The position numbers and the translations under genes are program-made. DNA of 64,000 nt from Haladaptatus cibarius D43 (GTDB lineage: Archaea; Halobacteriota; Halobacteria; Halobacteriales; Haladaptataceae), in the NCBI RefSeq assembly GCF_000710615.1, contig NZ_JDTH01000002.1:860082-924081 (forward strand), given 5' to 3'. Shown here piece by piece: positions 16,584 through 24,604 of this stretch. The notes under the pieces are model-generated. The model was not told where the DNA came from. It was given only the letters and a program-made list of their open reading frames with translations, and did no database searches. Numbering within the stretch: the stretch's first letter is position 1; each line of letters starts with the position of its first letter.

Positions 16584-17014
16584 GTGACGTTAGCACCTAG
16601 GTATTCGCTGACTTCGCCCAGTTGGACGAAACGGATGTTCGAGAGTCGGTCCAGCGACGTTCCATCGAGGATTTCGCCATCCTCGTCGTATGGGTTGCCG
16701 ACGTAGACACGAATGTTCTCGAAAGCCTCCCGGCCGCGCGACTTCTTGTACGGAAGCATGCCGCGAATCGAGCGCTTTGCTATCATGTCCGGTCGCTTCG
16801 GGTAGTACGGACCTTGGTCGGAGCTGAGGTTGAACCTCGTCTCGAACTTGTCCAGTATGTCCTGTTTGCCACCGGTGATGATAGCTTCCTCGGCGTTGAC
16901 GACGGCGACTCGCTCGCCGTCCATTGCCTTCTGTGCGACCTTGCTCGCCACGCGACCGAGAATGCAGTCGCGGGCGTCAACGATGACATCAGCGTCATAC
17001 TCTGCGATACTCAT
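16577..17014 (-). CDS. rpl13: 50S ribosomal protein L13
   Basis: 145 residues. [20 protein letters not shown] and [21 protein letters not shown] are typical of archaeal L13. ATGA overlap with rpl18e upstream. Confidence 0.96.
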   Translation of the reverse strand: MSIAEYDADVIVDARDCILGRVASKVAQKAMDGERVAVVNAEEAIITGGKQDILDKFETRFNLSSDQGPYYPKRPDMIAKRSIRGMLPYKKSRGREAFENIRVYVGNPYDEDGEILDGTSLDRLSNIRFVQLGEVSEYLGANVTW

Positions 17015-17364
17015 CGAATCACTCGCACGTTAGCGCCGTTGGGGTTCTGTTCAATTGCCTGTTCGAGTTGGATCGGATCGCCGTTTGCCTGCTCTATCTT
17101 CGTCTCCGCGGTCGATGAGAAATCGACTGCGGCAACAGTGACGTTCTTTTGCAGGACACCGCTTCCGAGAACCTTACCGGGTACGATGACGGTTTCGTCT
17201 TCCTGTGCGTATCGTTCGATACGGCCCAGGTTAACCTCCGCGTGCGTACTCCGTGGTTTCTCGAGGCGGGTCGCAACGTCGTTCCACACGTCGGTTTCTT
17301 CGCTGCGCGAAACCGACTTGAGTTCGGCGATGAGACTACTAAGCCTCGGGTTAGTTTTACTCAT
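17011..17364 (-). CDS. rpl18e: 50S ribosomal protein L18e
   Basis: 117 residues. [19 protein letters not shown] at the start and [13 protein letters not shown] in the middle identify the archaeal/eukaryal L18e family. First protein gene of the L18e-L13-S9-RpoN-RpoK-enolase-S2 segment; tRNA-Leu lies 30 bp upstream on the same strand and may be processed from the same transcript. Confidence 0.95.
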   Translation of the reverse strand: MSKTNPRLSSLIAELKSVSRSEETDVWNDVATRLEKPRSTHAEVNLGRIERYAQEDETVIVPGKVLGSGVLQKNVTVAAVDFSSTAETKIEQANGDPIQLEQAIEQNPNGANVRVIR

Positions 17365-17394
17365 GCTACTTCCTCCAAGTACTGAGAACTGAAG

Positions 17395-17479
17395 TGCAGG
17401 GAGCAGGATTTGAACCTGCGGACTCCTACGAGACAGCGCCCTGAACGCTGCGCCGTTGGCCAGACTTGGCTATCCCTGC
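17395..17479 (-). tRNA. tRNA-Leu (anticodon CAG)
   Basis: An 85-nt class II tRNA on the minus strand. The acceptor stem GCAGGGA (17479-17473) pairs with TCCCTGC (17402-17396) with discriminator A. The anticodon arm is CAGCG-TTCAGGG-CGCTG with CAG at the centre. The T-loop is GGTTCAAATCC. A long variable arm confirms a Leu-type tRNA. No intron and no encoded CCA. It lies between rpoD and rpl18e. Confidence 0.95.
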
Positions 17480-17529
17480 ACGTTGAGAATACGTGCGCGC
17501 CCTCGTGGGCATCACACAGTTGTCCGCGG

Positions 17530-17540
17530 CCCTTAAAACC
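17530..17540 (-). promoter_or_regulatory. TATA box upstream of tRNA-Leu
   Basis: On the minus strand GGTTTTAAGGG lies about 50-60 nt before the tRNA. This predicts a start near 17510 and a short 5' leader removed by RNase P. It would let the tRNA-Leu/L18e segment be transcribed independently of rpoD. Confidence 0.5.
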
Positions 17541-17623
17541 ACTTTCGGTTGGCCGATTCCGAGAGTCGACACTCTCCGTCGAATCGGCGAACGCGTCAGG
17601 GGTGTTCCAAGGGCCTGTCATTG

Positions 17624-18370
17624 TTATAGTTGAATTGCCTGTTCGAGTTCGTCCGCGCGTTCGACCAACGAATCGACCGCCTGCGTGACCAACTCTTCGA
17701 CGGTAAACGAACCGTCGCTTTCGACGTCGAACACGAATGCGTTCGGAACGTCGTGAACCTCGACCTCCTTTCCGGGGAACCGGTTAGTCAGGTCGTGGTC
17801 GAACGATTCCGTCGGAACGAGTTCACCATCGTCTTCGATGATGCCGCGGAGAATCTGGGGTTCTTCTTCTCCGAACTCGTCCCGGTCGCCGACGACTTCG
17901 ACGCGTTGCAGGTGACGGTAGCCGACCGCGACGCCACCTTGATGCCGTGCGTGTTCCTTCCCCGTCCCGATGACTGCGTCAGCCTCCAGTTCAAGGCGCT
18001 GACTGTCCTTCAGGTCGATAATCGGAACGTTGTCCTCGGCGGGTTGTACCATCTCATCGGAACTGATGAGGTCGCCGGAGAACGCGGTTCCCGGCCCGGA
18101 AACGTCGAGGCTGAGCGTTACGGTGTCGCCCTCCTCGAACTCGCCGGGCGGCGTGGTTAGCGGAACCAAGCCGAGACGCAGTCCAATCTGCTCGTCGAAC
18201 ATCACCGAGGAGTTCTCGATGACGCGGAGCGTCTCGATGGACAGCGTCGGAACGTCCGCAATCATGGCCCGGCGGATACCGTTGGCGAACGCCGGGGTGA
18301 CGTTGCGAACGAGGAACCGCGCCTTGCGTTCGTCGCCGTCGATGAACTCTACGTCGAAGTCTTCGGTCAT
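17624..18370 (-). CDS. rpoD: DNA-directed RNA polymerase subunit D
   Basis: 248 residues. [22 protein letters not shown] and [14 protein letters not shown] are the Rpb3/alpha-type motifs of archaeal RpoD, which nucleates polymerase assembly with subunit L. The insertion domain that binds a [4Fe-4S] cluster in some archaea is present as sequence but contains no cysteine at all, so no cluster can form. This is expected for haloarchaea. Three bases separate it from the S11 stop. Confidence 0.95.
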   Translation of the reverse strand: MTEDFDVEFIDGDERKARFLVRNVTPAFANGIRRAMIADVPTLSIETLRVIENSSVMFDEQIGLRLGLVPLTTPPGEFEEGDTVTLSLDVSGPGTAFSGDLISSDEMVQPAEDNVPIIDLKDSQRLELEADAVIGTGKEHARHQGGVAVGYRHLQRVEVVGDRDEFGEEEPQILRGIIEDDGELVPTESFDHDLTNRFPGKEVEVHDVPNAFVFDVESDGSFTVEELVTQAVDSLVERADELEQAIQL

Positions 18371-18373
18371 ATG

Positions 18374-18760
18374 TTAGAATCCACTACCTTTCGGTGCGCG
18401 GGTACCGTCGTGCGGAATCGGCGTTACGTCCTCGATGCGGCCGATTTCGATTCCGGCACGAGCGAGTGCGCGAATCGTCGCCTGCGCACCCGGTCCCGGG
18501 TTCTGCTGGAGATTGCCACCGGGGCCTCGCACGCGGACGTGCAGGCCGTCGATGCCAGCGGCTTTGACTTCGTCCGCGACCGTTTCGGCCATCTGCATGG
18601 CCGCGTACGGCGAGGACTCGTCTCGATTCTGTTTCACGACCGTCCCACCGGAGGACTTCGCAATCGTCTCGGCACCGGTGAGGTCGGTAATCGTGATAAT
18701 CGTGTTGTTGAACGATGCGTGTACGTGGGCGATTCCCCACTTTTCGTCGTTGTCGTTCAT
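18374..18760 (-). CDS. rps11: 30S ribosomal protein S11
   Basis: 128 residues. [24 protein letters not shown] in part, the VRGPGGN loop and the C-terminal [18 protein letters not shown] define S11. Overlaps the S4 stop by four bases. Confidence 0.96.
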   Translation of the reverse strand: MNDNDEKWGIAHVHASFNNTIITITDLTGAETIAKSSGGTVVKQNRDESSPYAAMQMAETVADEVKAAGIDGLHVRVRGPGGNLQQNPGPGAQATIRALARAGIEIGRIEDVTPIPHDGTRAPKGSGF

Positions 18761-19278
18761 TCGTTACCCTCCGCGCGTTCTGGATGAAGTTCGTCTGCAA
18801 GCGGGCTGTTCTCGTCGAAGGCGACGCTGCCTTCCTCGACGATTTCGACCTTGTACGACGGAATCGACACGCGTCGGTCGTCCACCGTAACGTGGCCGTG
18901 GGTGATGAACTGGCGCGCCTGCTGTGGCGTGTTTGCCAGTCCTTTCCGGTAGGCAACGGTTTGGAGACGTCGCTCAAGCACGTCCGTAATTTCGAGGAGC
19001 AGAACGTCGCCGAGTTCGTCGCCGTCGTCGAGGACGCCGATTCGCTTCAGGCGCGAGAGGAACTCGCCACCGTCTGCGGATTCGTCGCCCGTGATGTTGC
19101 CGAGCAGTCGTCGGGCCTCACGGCGGTAGCTGCGGAGTTCACTCTGGGCGCGCCAGAGCTCTTCCTTGTTCTTCAGGCCGTATCGGTCCATCAGACCGCG
19201 TTCTTCGCCGATTCGCTCGCCCTGGAACGGGTGATTCGGCGTCTCGTAGAATTTGGTGTTCTCACCGGGGAGCGACAT
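18757..19278 (-). CDS. rps4: 30S ribosomal protein S4
   Basis: 173 residues. [20 protein letters not shown], the S4 RNA-binding domain ([33 protein letters not shown]) and the acidic C-terminus fit archaeal S4 (S9e). Shares one base with the S13 stop (TAATG). Confidence 0.96.
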   Translation of the reverse strand: MSLPGENTKFYETPNHPFQGERIGEERGLMDRYGLKNKEELWRAQSELRSYRREARRLLGNITGDESADGGEFLSRLKRIGVLDDGDELGDVLLLEITDVLERRLQTVAYRKGLANTPQQARQFITHGHVTVDDRRVSIPSYKVEIVEEGSVAFDENSPLADELHPERAEGNE

Positions 19279-19781
19279 TATTCTTCGTCACCCTCCGCGG
19301 CGGCTTCTTCCTTGATAGCTTCGACGTTCACGCCAATCGTACCCTCTGTACGACCAGTGGACTTGGTTCGCTGTCCGCGAACTTTCTGTCCGCGCTTGTG
19401 TCGAATGCCTTTGTAGGAGCTAATCATCTTCATCCGGTTGATGTCCTGTCGCCGCGACATGGACAGGTCGTTACCGGTTTCGTGGGTTGTCTCGCCGGAG
19501 AAGTATCCGTCTCGGTGGTTTGCGAGCCACCCGGGAACTTCGTCGGCGTAATTTTCCACGGCCTCGACGACGCTCTGAATGTCGTCCTCGTCGAGTCGAC
19601 CGAACGTCGCGGTTCGGTCGATGCCCGCCTTCTCGGCGAGCAGTCGTGCCGTGCGACGACCGATTCCGTTCATATCGGAAAGCGACCGCTCTACGGACTT
19701 CGTCCCATCGAGGTCTGTTTGCCCGATGCGGACGAAGTACCGAAGGTCGTCGTCTTCGTCCTGTGGTTGTTCCGTACTCAT
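19278..19781 (-). CDS. rps13: 30S ribosomal protein S13
   Basis: 167 residues. [37 protein letters not shown], the basic [20 protein letters not shown] and an acidic C-terminal tail identify archaeal S13 (S18e). First protein gene of the S13-S4-S11-RpoD cluster, 17 bp after tRNA-Ser. Confidence 0.96.
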   Translation of the reverse strand: MSTEQPQDEDDDLRYFVRIGQTDLDGTKSVERSLSDMNGIGRRTARLLAEKAGIDRTATFGRLDEDDIQSVVEAVENYADEVPGWLANHRDGYFSGETTHETGNDLSMSRRQDINRMKMISSYKGIRHKRGQKVRGQRTKSTGRTEGTIGVNVEAIKEEAAAEGDEE

Positions 19782-19797
19782 GGTTATAGGTTTGGAG

Positions 19798-19882
19798 CGT
19801 CGAGGGAGGGATTCGAACCCTCGAGGCTTGACGCCACAGAGTTAGCAACCCTGCGCCGTGGGCCAGACTAGGCTACCTCGAC
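19798..19882 (-). tRNA. tRNA-Ser (anticodon GCT)
   Basis: An 85-nt class II tRNA. The acceptor stem GTCGAGG pairs with CCTCGAC, with discriminator G. The anticodon arm is CAGGG-TTGCTAA-CTCTG with one G-T pair and anticodon GCT for AGC/AGU. The T-arm carries GGTTCGAATCC, and a long variable arm fits serine. It lies directly in front of rps13, so it is probably excised from the ribosomal transcript. Confidence 0.95.
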
Positions 19883-19960
19883 ACGCGTTCATATGTTCGC
19901 CCTTCCGGACTCGGGACGCGTGTCCCTACAGGTGTCTGCAACTCAACGTACCGGTGGTTA

Positions 19961-19970
19961 CTATTTAAAC
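19961..19970 (-). promoter_or_regulatory. TATA box for the tRNA-Ser/S13 operon
   Basis: On the minus strand GTTTAAATAG, which includes the TAG stop codon of the upstream gene (19961-19963), sits about 80 nt before tRNA-Ser. A start near 19940 would give a 5' leader of some 55-60 nt. The promoter is embedded in the 3' end of the neighbouring coding region. Confidence 0.5.
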
Positions 19971-20263
19971 GCAACGAATGTCTCTCGAACTGCACGATAC
20001 GCCGCCGCAAGGCCCACCGAGATGAGGTACATTCCGACGAAAAACGGTGCCCAGAACACCCATAGCTCGAAGGTCGGAAAGAGGTAGCTTCCGAAGGAGC
20101 TTCCGAGCGTCAGAATCAAATACCCCGGCAGGGCGATTGGCGTCATAAATCGGGTATCCAACGCACCGACGACGACTGGAACGACCAACAGCAGATACCA
20201 ACCCCACACTGCCCGCCCCGCCAAAATTTTGCTAACGTTTATCCGTCGATTCTCCGAGTTCAT
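19961..20263 (-). CDS. Small hypothetical membrane protein
   Basis: 100 residues with two to three hydrophobic segments (about 19-36, 45-65 and 68-90). There is a short basic N-terminus and a C-terminal AAYRAVRETFVAFK. No motif is recognised. Its ATG overlaps the stop of the deacylase-like gene upstream (20260), so the two are probably co-translated. The 3' end contains the promoter of the ribosomal cluster. Confidence 0.55.
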   Translation of the reverse strand: MNSENRRINVSKILAGRAVWGWYLLLVVPVVVGALDTRFMTPIALPGYLILTLGSSFGSYLFPTFELWVFWAPFFVGMYLISVGLAAAYRAVRETFVAFK

Positions 20264-21042
20264 CGCCCTTCCCTCCGCTCGATTTCGTGCCGGGAAAGTA
20301 AATCTTCGGTGGCTTTCTTCGTCCAGCGAACTCTCGTTTCGGTGTCGACGAAAAATTCCGTCGTCTCGAAGATGTATCCCGGTCTGCTCAAATCGCCCGC
20401 AACTTTGTGAACGAGCATGGAACTCGTCCCCGTTATCTCACCACCACGACGAAACGCGTGGAGCGGCATCGACCACGGGACGACCGATTCGTTCAGATAC
20501 TCCGTCGTCTGCTTCGCATACTCGCTCGCCTTTCCTGCATCCGTCGGCCAAATAACTTGCCCGACCGACGATTCGTGATAGCCGTAAATTCCGACCGAGC
20601 GGTGCAAATCCAGCACGACATCAGGGTCGTGACGGGAAACCACGTCCCAGATTGCCCGTGCGAGTTCCGTTTCAGGTTCTTCACCGGGTGGGAACTGCCG
20701 GTTCAAATCGCCGTTTTCCCCCTCGCGACTGTTCGCTCGAATCGCCACTTGATTCGCTTTCGGGAGGACGACGAGCGTCCCACCTGCAATTTGCCACTCC
20801 GCGATGTCGGTTGCGGCGCGGTAGCCGCTTTCTTCATCACCGTGCATTCCGCCGACGACCAGCGCCGTCGGGCCGTTTCCTTCCTCCCGGACGAACACGT
20901 CTGTCGCGTGTTCTGTTCCAGACAGAATCGTGTACGCGGGTTCTGCCGCGGTCTGACTCGCCCGACCACCGCCAACCATCGAAACGCTCGCTCCAGCGAT
21001 AGAAAGCCCACCGACTTTCGTCAAAAATGCCCGTCGTCGCAT
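20260..21042 (-). CDS. Secreted AstE/aspartoacylase-like zinc deacylase
   Basis: 260 residues with a twin-arginine signal (MRRRAFLTKVGGLSIAGAS). The zinc site of the succinylglutamate desuccinylase/aspartoacylase branch of M14 is visible: GGMHGDEESGY (His and Glu ligands) and DLHRS (third ligand), with NREGENGDLNRQFPPG-like substrate loop residues between them. Such enzymes hydrolyse N-acyl or peptide bonds. The Tat signal places it outside the membrane, unlike cytoplasmic AstE, so the substrate is probably an external peptide or acylated compound; this is inference. Confidence 0.7.
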   Translation of the reverse strand: MRRRAFLTKVGGLSIAGASVSMVGGGRASQTAAEPAYTILSGTEHATDVFVREEGNGPTALVVGGMHGDEESGYRAATDIAEWQIAGGTLVVLPKANQVAIRANSREGENGDLNRQFPPGEEPETELARAIWDVVSRHDPDVVLDLHRSVGIYGYHESSVGQVIWPTDAGKASEYAKQTTEYLNESVVPWSMPLHAFRRGGEITGTSSMLVHKVAGDLSRPGYIFETTEFFVDTETRVRWTKKATEDLLSRHEIERREGR

Positions 21043-21175
21043 ACGAGAAGGCGAGTAGCCAGTCCGTATTAACTTTGTTACCGCTCGGGCGAAATTCGTT
21101 CGACGGCCGTGGAACGAATTTCAGGAACGATACTGAGCGATTCGAATGTCTGACTCTGGCGTCGATGATGCCTGT

Positions 21176-22135
21176 TCAGGCGTCGATGTACCGGTCATTT
21201 ATTTCCCACTCGCCATTGCCGTTTCGAATCATATACTCGCCGTAGTACGGCACTCGATTTGCGACCGTTTCCCGGAACGTTTCCCTGATTTCGGGCTTGG
21301 TCATTTCGCCCATCGATCGCAGGTCATCGTTGCGGTTCAGACATCCCTTGAGGTATCCTTCGTGCGTCACGCGCACGCGATGGCAGTTAGAACAGAAGCT
21401 CGGATTCTCGACCGGGTCAACGATTTCTACCATTCCGCCGTTTATCCAGTACCGCTTTCGCCCGTGCATTTCGCGGATTTCGATTTCGTCGGCCTGTTCT
21501 TTGAGCCAATCGTGAACGCGTTGGATGTCGATTGCCCACTCCGGTTTTCCCGTCAACTCGGGCATGTACTCGATGAGTTGCAGTTGGAGGCCGTCGTTTT
21601 CCGCAACGTGATCTACCATCTGCGGAACGTACCCTGCCGTCGCCTCGAACACGACCATGTTGAGCTTTACCGGGTCGAGTCCGACGTCGAGGGCGGTTTC
21701 GACACCTTCCATCACTTTGTCGTAGGCTCCGCTCTTCGTCACTTCTGCGAAGGCTTTCGGGTCGAGCGCGTCCTGCGAGACGTTCACTCGCGATAGTCCT
21801 GCCTCGCGGAGTTCCTCCGCTCGGCCCGGGAGGAACGTTCCGTTCGTCGTCAGGGACGTTTCCATCCCATCCGGCGTCCGGCGGATTATTTCCTCCAAAT
21901 CCTGCCGGAGCATCGGTTCTCCACCCGTAAACTTCACTTTCTGCACGTCGAACTCGCGGGCCACTTCCAGAAACCGAACCACGTCGTCGGCGCTCATTTC
22001 GTCGTCCTGTGGATCCATCGGGCCTCGCGTGTCCCCAAGCCCCTCGTTGTGACAGTAGACGCAGTCGAAATTGCACCGATCGGTGAGAGAGATTCGTACC
22101 CCCGTGACCTCGCGCTCGAACGAATCTTCGAGCAT
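21176..22135 (-). CDS. moaA: GTP 3',8-cyclase MoaA
   Basis: 319 residues from the ATG at 22135. The frame extends 17 codons upstream, but a TTTAATAATG element at 22158-22169 fits this start. The radical-SAM motif [14 protein letters not shown] (CX3CX2C) is N-terminal; [10 protein letters not shown] follows. The C-terminal second cluster has [18 protein letters not shown] (CX2C...C). The enzyme makes the cyclic intermediate of molybdopterin synthesis. A molybdopterin-type oxidoreductase is encoded at 52.8 kb. Divergent from the Mrp gene. Confidence 0.93.
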   Translation of the reverse strand: MLEDSFEREVTGVRISLTDRCNFDCVYCHNEGLGDTRGPMDPQDDEMSADDVVRFLEVAREFDVQKVKFTGGEPMLRQDLEEIIRRTPDGMETSLTTNGTFLPGRAEELREAGLSRVNVSQDALDPKAFAEVTKSGAYDKVMEGVETALDVGLDPVKLNMVVFEATAGYVPQMVDHVAENDGLQLQLIEYMPELTGKPEWAIDIQRVHDWLKEQADEIEIREMHGRKRYWINGGMVEIVDPVENPSFCSNCHRVRVTHEGYLKGCLNRNDDLRSMGEMTKPEIRETFRETVANRVPYYGEYMIRNGNGEWEINDRYIDA

Positions 22136-22157
22136 TATCCGTACCTTTCGGACGAGC

Positions 22158-22169
22158 ATTATTAAACTC
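22158..22169 (-). promoter_or_regulatory. TATA box for moaA
   Basis: On the minus strand AGTTTAATAATG lies about 24-34 nt upstream of the moaA start at 22135. Confidence 0.45.
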
Positions 22170-22326
22170 GTGGGAGTCAGCAACACGGATGTAACCAGAT
22201 TGGGTTACTCTATCGTCCAAAAGAAACTGACCTCAGTAACGAAACGAAAGTCCGAATCAAATTCCAGCATTCACAGGGTTACCCAGTTCACAAGCCTTAT
22301 CGACAGGTCACACCCTAGCCGAAAGC

Positions 22327-23367
22327 ATGGACGAAGCTGACGTTCGAGATCACCTTCGAACCGTCGAAGACCCCGACCTCGGCGAGGACATCGTTTCGCT
22401 TGGACTCGTCAACGACATCTCTGTCGATGGCGACACCGCACAAATTTCGCTCGCCCTCGGGGCACCGTATGCACCCCACGAAACCGAAATCGCAAATCGC
22501 GTCCGTGAGGTACTCAGCAATGAGGGCATCAACGCCGAACTCTCCGCTCGCGTCGATAGCCAGCACTCCCCAGAAGAACAGGTTTTGCCCGGCGTGAAAA
22601 ACATCATCGCCGTCGCCTCCGGAAAGGGTGGCGTCGGCAAGAGTACCGTCGCAGTCAACCTTGCCGCTGGACTCTCCAAACTTGGTGCCCGCGTCGGCTT
22701 GTTCGACGCCGACGTGTACGGCCCGAACGTTCCACGGATGGTCGCCGCCGACCAGCGACCACAGGCAACCGAGGAAGGCAAACTCGTCCCGCCGGAGAAG
22801 TTCGGCGTGAAACTGATGAGCATGGCATTCCTCGTCGGCGAAGACGACCCCGTTATCTGGCGCGGCCCGATGGTTCACAAGGTTCTCACCCAACTTTGGG
22901 AGGACGTAGAGTGGGGCCAACTCGACTACATGGTCGTTGACCTTCCACCGGGAACCGGCGACACGCAACTCACCCTCCTCCAGAGCGTCCCCGTCACTGG
23001 GGCAGTTATCGTCACGACGCCACAGCAAGTCGCGCTCGATGATGCACAGAAGGGACTCCAGATGTTTGGCAAACACGAAACCCCCGTCCTCGGCATTGCC
23101 GAAAACATGAGTTCGTTCGTCTGCCCCGACTGTGGCGGCGAACACGACATCTTCGGACACGGTGGCGGTGCGGCGTTCGCCGAAGAGCAGGATATGCCGT
23201 TCCTCGGCGGTGTCCCCCTCGACCCTGACGTTCGAACCGGTGGCGACGAGGGAACCCCAATCGTCCTCGACGAAGACAGCGAAACCGGAGACGCGTTCCG
23301 CATCTTGACTGAAAACGTCGCCAACAACGTCGGGATTATCAACCGGCGCAAGCAAAAGCAGAAATAA
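22327..23367 (+). CDS. Mrp/NBP35-type iron-sulfur carrier ATPase
   Basis: 346 residues. An N-terminal DUF59/MIP18-like domain (about 1-85, EDPDLGEDIVSLGLVNDI) precedes a ParA/MinD-type P-loop ATPase with the deviant Walker A motif GKGGVGKSTVAVNLA and FDADVYGPNVPRM. A CxxC pair (FVCPDCGGEHDIF) near residue 260 is the site for a bridging cluster. These proteins assemble and deliver [4Fe-4S] clusters, for which the window has several clients (Nth, MoaA, PorB). Followed three bases later by a small gene. Confidence 0.9.
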   Translation: MDEADVRDHLRTVEDPDLGEDIVSLGLVNDISVDGDTAQISLALGAPYAPHETEIANRVREVLSNEGINAELSARVDSQHSPEEQVLPGVKNIIAVASGKGGVGKSTVAVNLAAGLSKLGARVGLFDADVYGPNVPRMVAADQRPQATEEGKLVPPEKFGVKLMSMAFLVGEDDPVIWRGPMVHKVLTQLWEDVEWGQLDYMVVDLPPGTGDTQLTLLQSVPVTGAVIVTTPQQVALDDAQKGLQMFGKHETPVLGIAENMSSFVCPDCGGEHDIFGHGGGAAFAEEQDMPFLGGVPLDPDVRTGGDEGTPIVLDEDSETGDAFRILTENVANNVGIINRRKQKQK

Positions 23368-23370
23368 CAC

Positions 23371-23598
23371 ATGTCCGGCGAAACTGAGACATTCGAACCG
23401 AACCCGGAACGAGTCGAAATCCTCAGAGAAATTGCGGACGACATCCGCGGCGAGAGCAGCGAGAGCAAACTCGTCGCCGCGATTCTCTACCGAATCAGCG
23501 ACCTCTACGACCCAAATGAGGAGACTTCCCCGAAAGACATCTATATCAACATGCGCGAAATCATTCGGACGAAAGACGCCGGTGGGAAGGGTTCGTGA
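23371..23598 (+). CDS. Small conserved-looking soluble protein
   Basis: 75 residues, charged and probably helical (ERVEILREIADDIRGESSES, KLVAAILYRISDLYDPNE). No cysteine or known motif. Its start is three bases after the Mrp stop, so it is very likely co-transcribed and may assist the iron-sulfur carrier, but that is only guilt by association. Confidence 0.6.
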   Translation: MSGETETFEPNPERVEILREIADDIRGESSESKLVAAILYRISDLYDPNEETSPKDIYINMREIIRTKDAGGKGS

Positions 23599-23616
23599 GC
23601 CAGAAAACAGATCGCT

Positions 23617-24564
23617 TCACCGCAATCGACGAATAACGACGAAGACACCGAACAGGGAAAATACGAGATAGGCGAGCGGAATTCCCTCGATTTCGTGTCC
23701 CCCGCTGAGCTTTTCACCGAAACTCGGCGCGTGGGTTTTGTTCTTGTACTTGTAGTGGCTGTCCATCCAGGTGGGCCGCACCGGTTCGAACGATTCGTTC
23801 CACGTTTCGGTTTGTTCACCTGCCGTTCCGACGAATCCCATCTGGTCGAGACCGCCGTCCGATTCCGTGAGGTTCCCCGAGTACAATCGTGCTTCACCCG
23901 CTATTTCTTGTCCATCTTCGTCCAACAATTCGACTTTTATCGTTCGCGTTCCACCCGGTCGGATGGATGCGGGGTAGAAGCTTCCTTCTGTACCGAGTGT
24001 ATGAACGAACAGTTTCGAGGAGTACGTTTGAATCGACGGGTTCGCAAGCGTAACGTATGCGACTGCGGACTGCTCTCCATCTATCGTTCCGTTGGCGACG
24101 GTGACGTTTTTGATGTACGGCGTTAGAACTTCTGGAGAGTCCGAGGCATCGATCTCTTTGGTAAAGTTGTAGGTCGTGTTGTCACCGAATGTTGAGACGA
24201 AGACCGAGTGATTGTCTTGGAAGGCGTATAGTCCTTGAGTGATGTTGACTTCTTTTCTGAAGGATTCTCCAGGGCGAAGACTAGACATTCTAGCATATGC
24301 TTTGTAACTATTTATTGTGATTACAGCACCCGTACTTTCTACATATTCCGAAGTAGGATTACTAACAACCAAATCTACCGTTTCATTCTCAAAGTGAGAT
24401 TTGATACATACTCCTTGGAATGATTCGATAACTCTTGTCTCACCTTGTTTTGAAACAGGGCAATCAGATGCATCCGAACCGTTTGTATCGGCACTTGCCA
24501 CGGAAACGGCCGCCGAAGACAAGACGATGAGAACGACAAAGACGAGTGATACTGTTCTGCTCAC
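23617..24564 (-). CDS. Secreted N-glycosylation-rich membrane-anchored protein
   Basis: 315 residues. A Sec signal (SLVFVVLIVLSSAAVSVASA) opens the protein, and a C-terminal membrane helix followed by RRLR ends it (IPLAYLVFSLFGVFVVI). The extracellular part is beta-rich, with many N-x-S/T sequons (NGS, NET, NIT, NHS, NTT, NFT, NVT, NGT, NLT, NES, NKT) and one cysteine pair, DCPV/GVCI. No enzyme motif. It follows the 1111-residue PKD gene in the same direction but has its own AT-rich promoter at 24587-24598. Likely a surface partner of that protein. The C-terminus resembles sorting-type tails, but the PGF motif is absent. Confidence 0.65.
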   Translation of the reverse strand: MSRTVSLVFVVLIVLSSAAVSVASADTNGSDASDCPVSKQGETRVIESFQGVCIKSHFENETVDLVVSNPTSEYVESTGAVITINSYKAYARMSSLRPGESFRKEVNITQGLYAFQDNHSVFVSTFGDNTTYNFTKEIDASDSPEVLTPYIKNVTVANGTIDGEQSAVAYVTLANPSIQTYSSKLFVHTLGTEGSFYPASIRPGGTRTIKVELLDEDGQEIAGEARLYSGNLTESDGGLDQMGFVGTAGEQTETWNESFEPVRPTWMDSHYKYKNKTHAPSFGEKLSGGHEIEGIPLAYLVFSLFGVFVVIRRLR

Positions 24565-24586
24565 ACAACCGTTTTCTACCTTACTA

Positions 24587-24598
24587 ATATTTAAATAT
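24587..24598 (-). promoter_or_regulatory. TATA box for the 23617-24564 gene
   Basis: The palindromic ATATTTAAATAT lies 23-34 nt before the start at 24564, in a strongly AT-rich gap after the PKD gene stop. Confidence 0.5.
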
Positions 24599-24604
24599 AA
24601 TGTG

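Noticed and set aside
17624-18370. Defective RNA polymerase subunit D because of missing cysteines
   Set aside because: Loss of the iron-sulfur cysteines is normal in haloarchaeal RpoD; the rest of the protein is intact.
22315-23370. 351-codon frame opposite the Mrp gene
   Set aside because: Almost exactly antisense to the Mrp ATPase; no motif.
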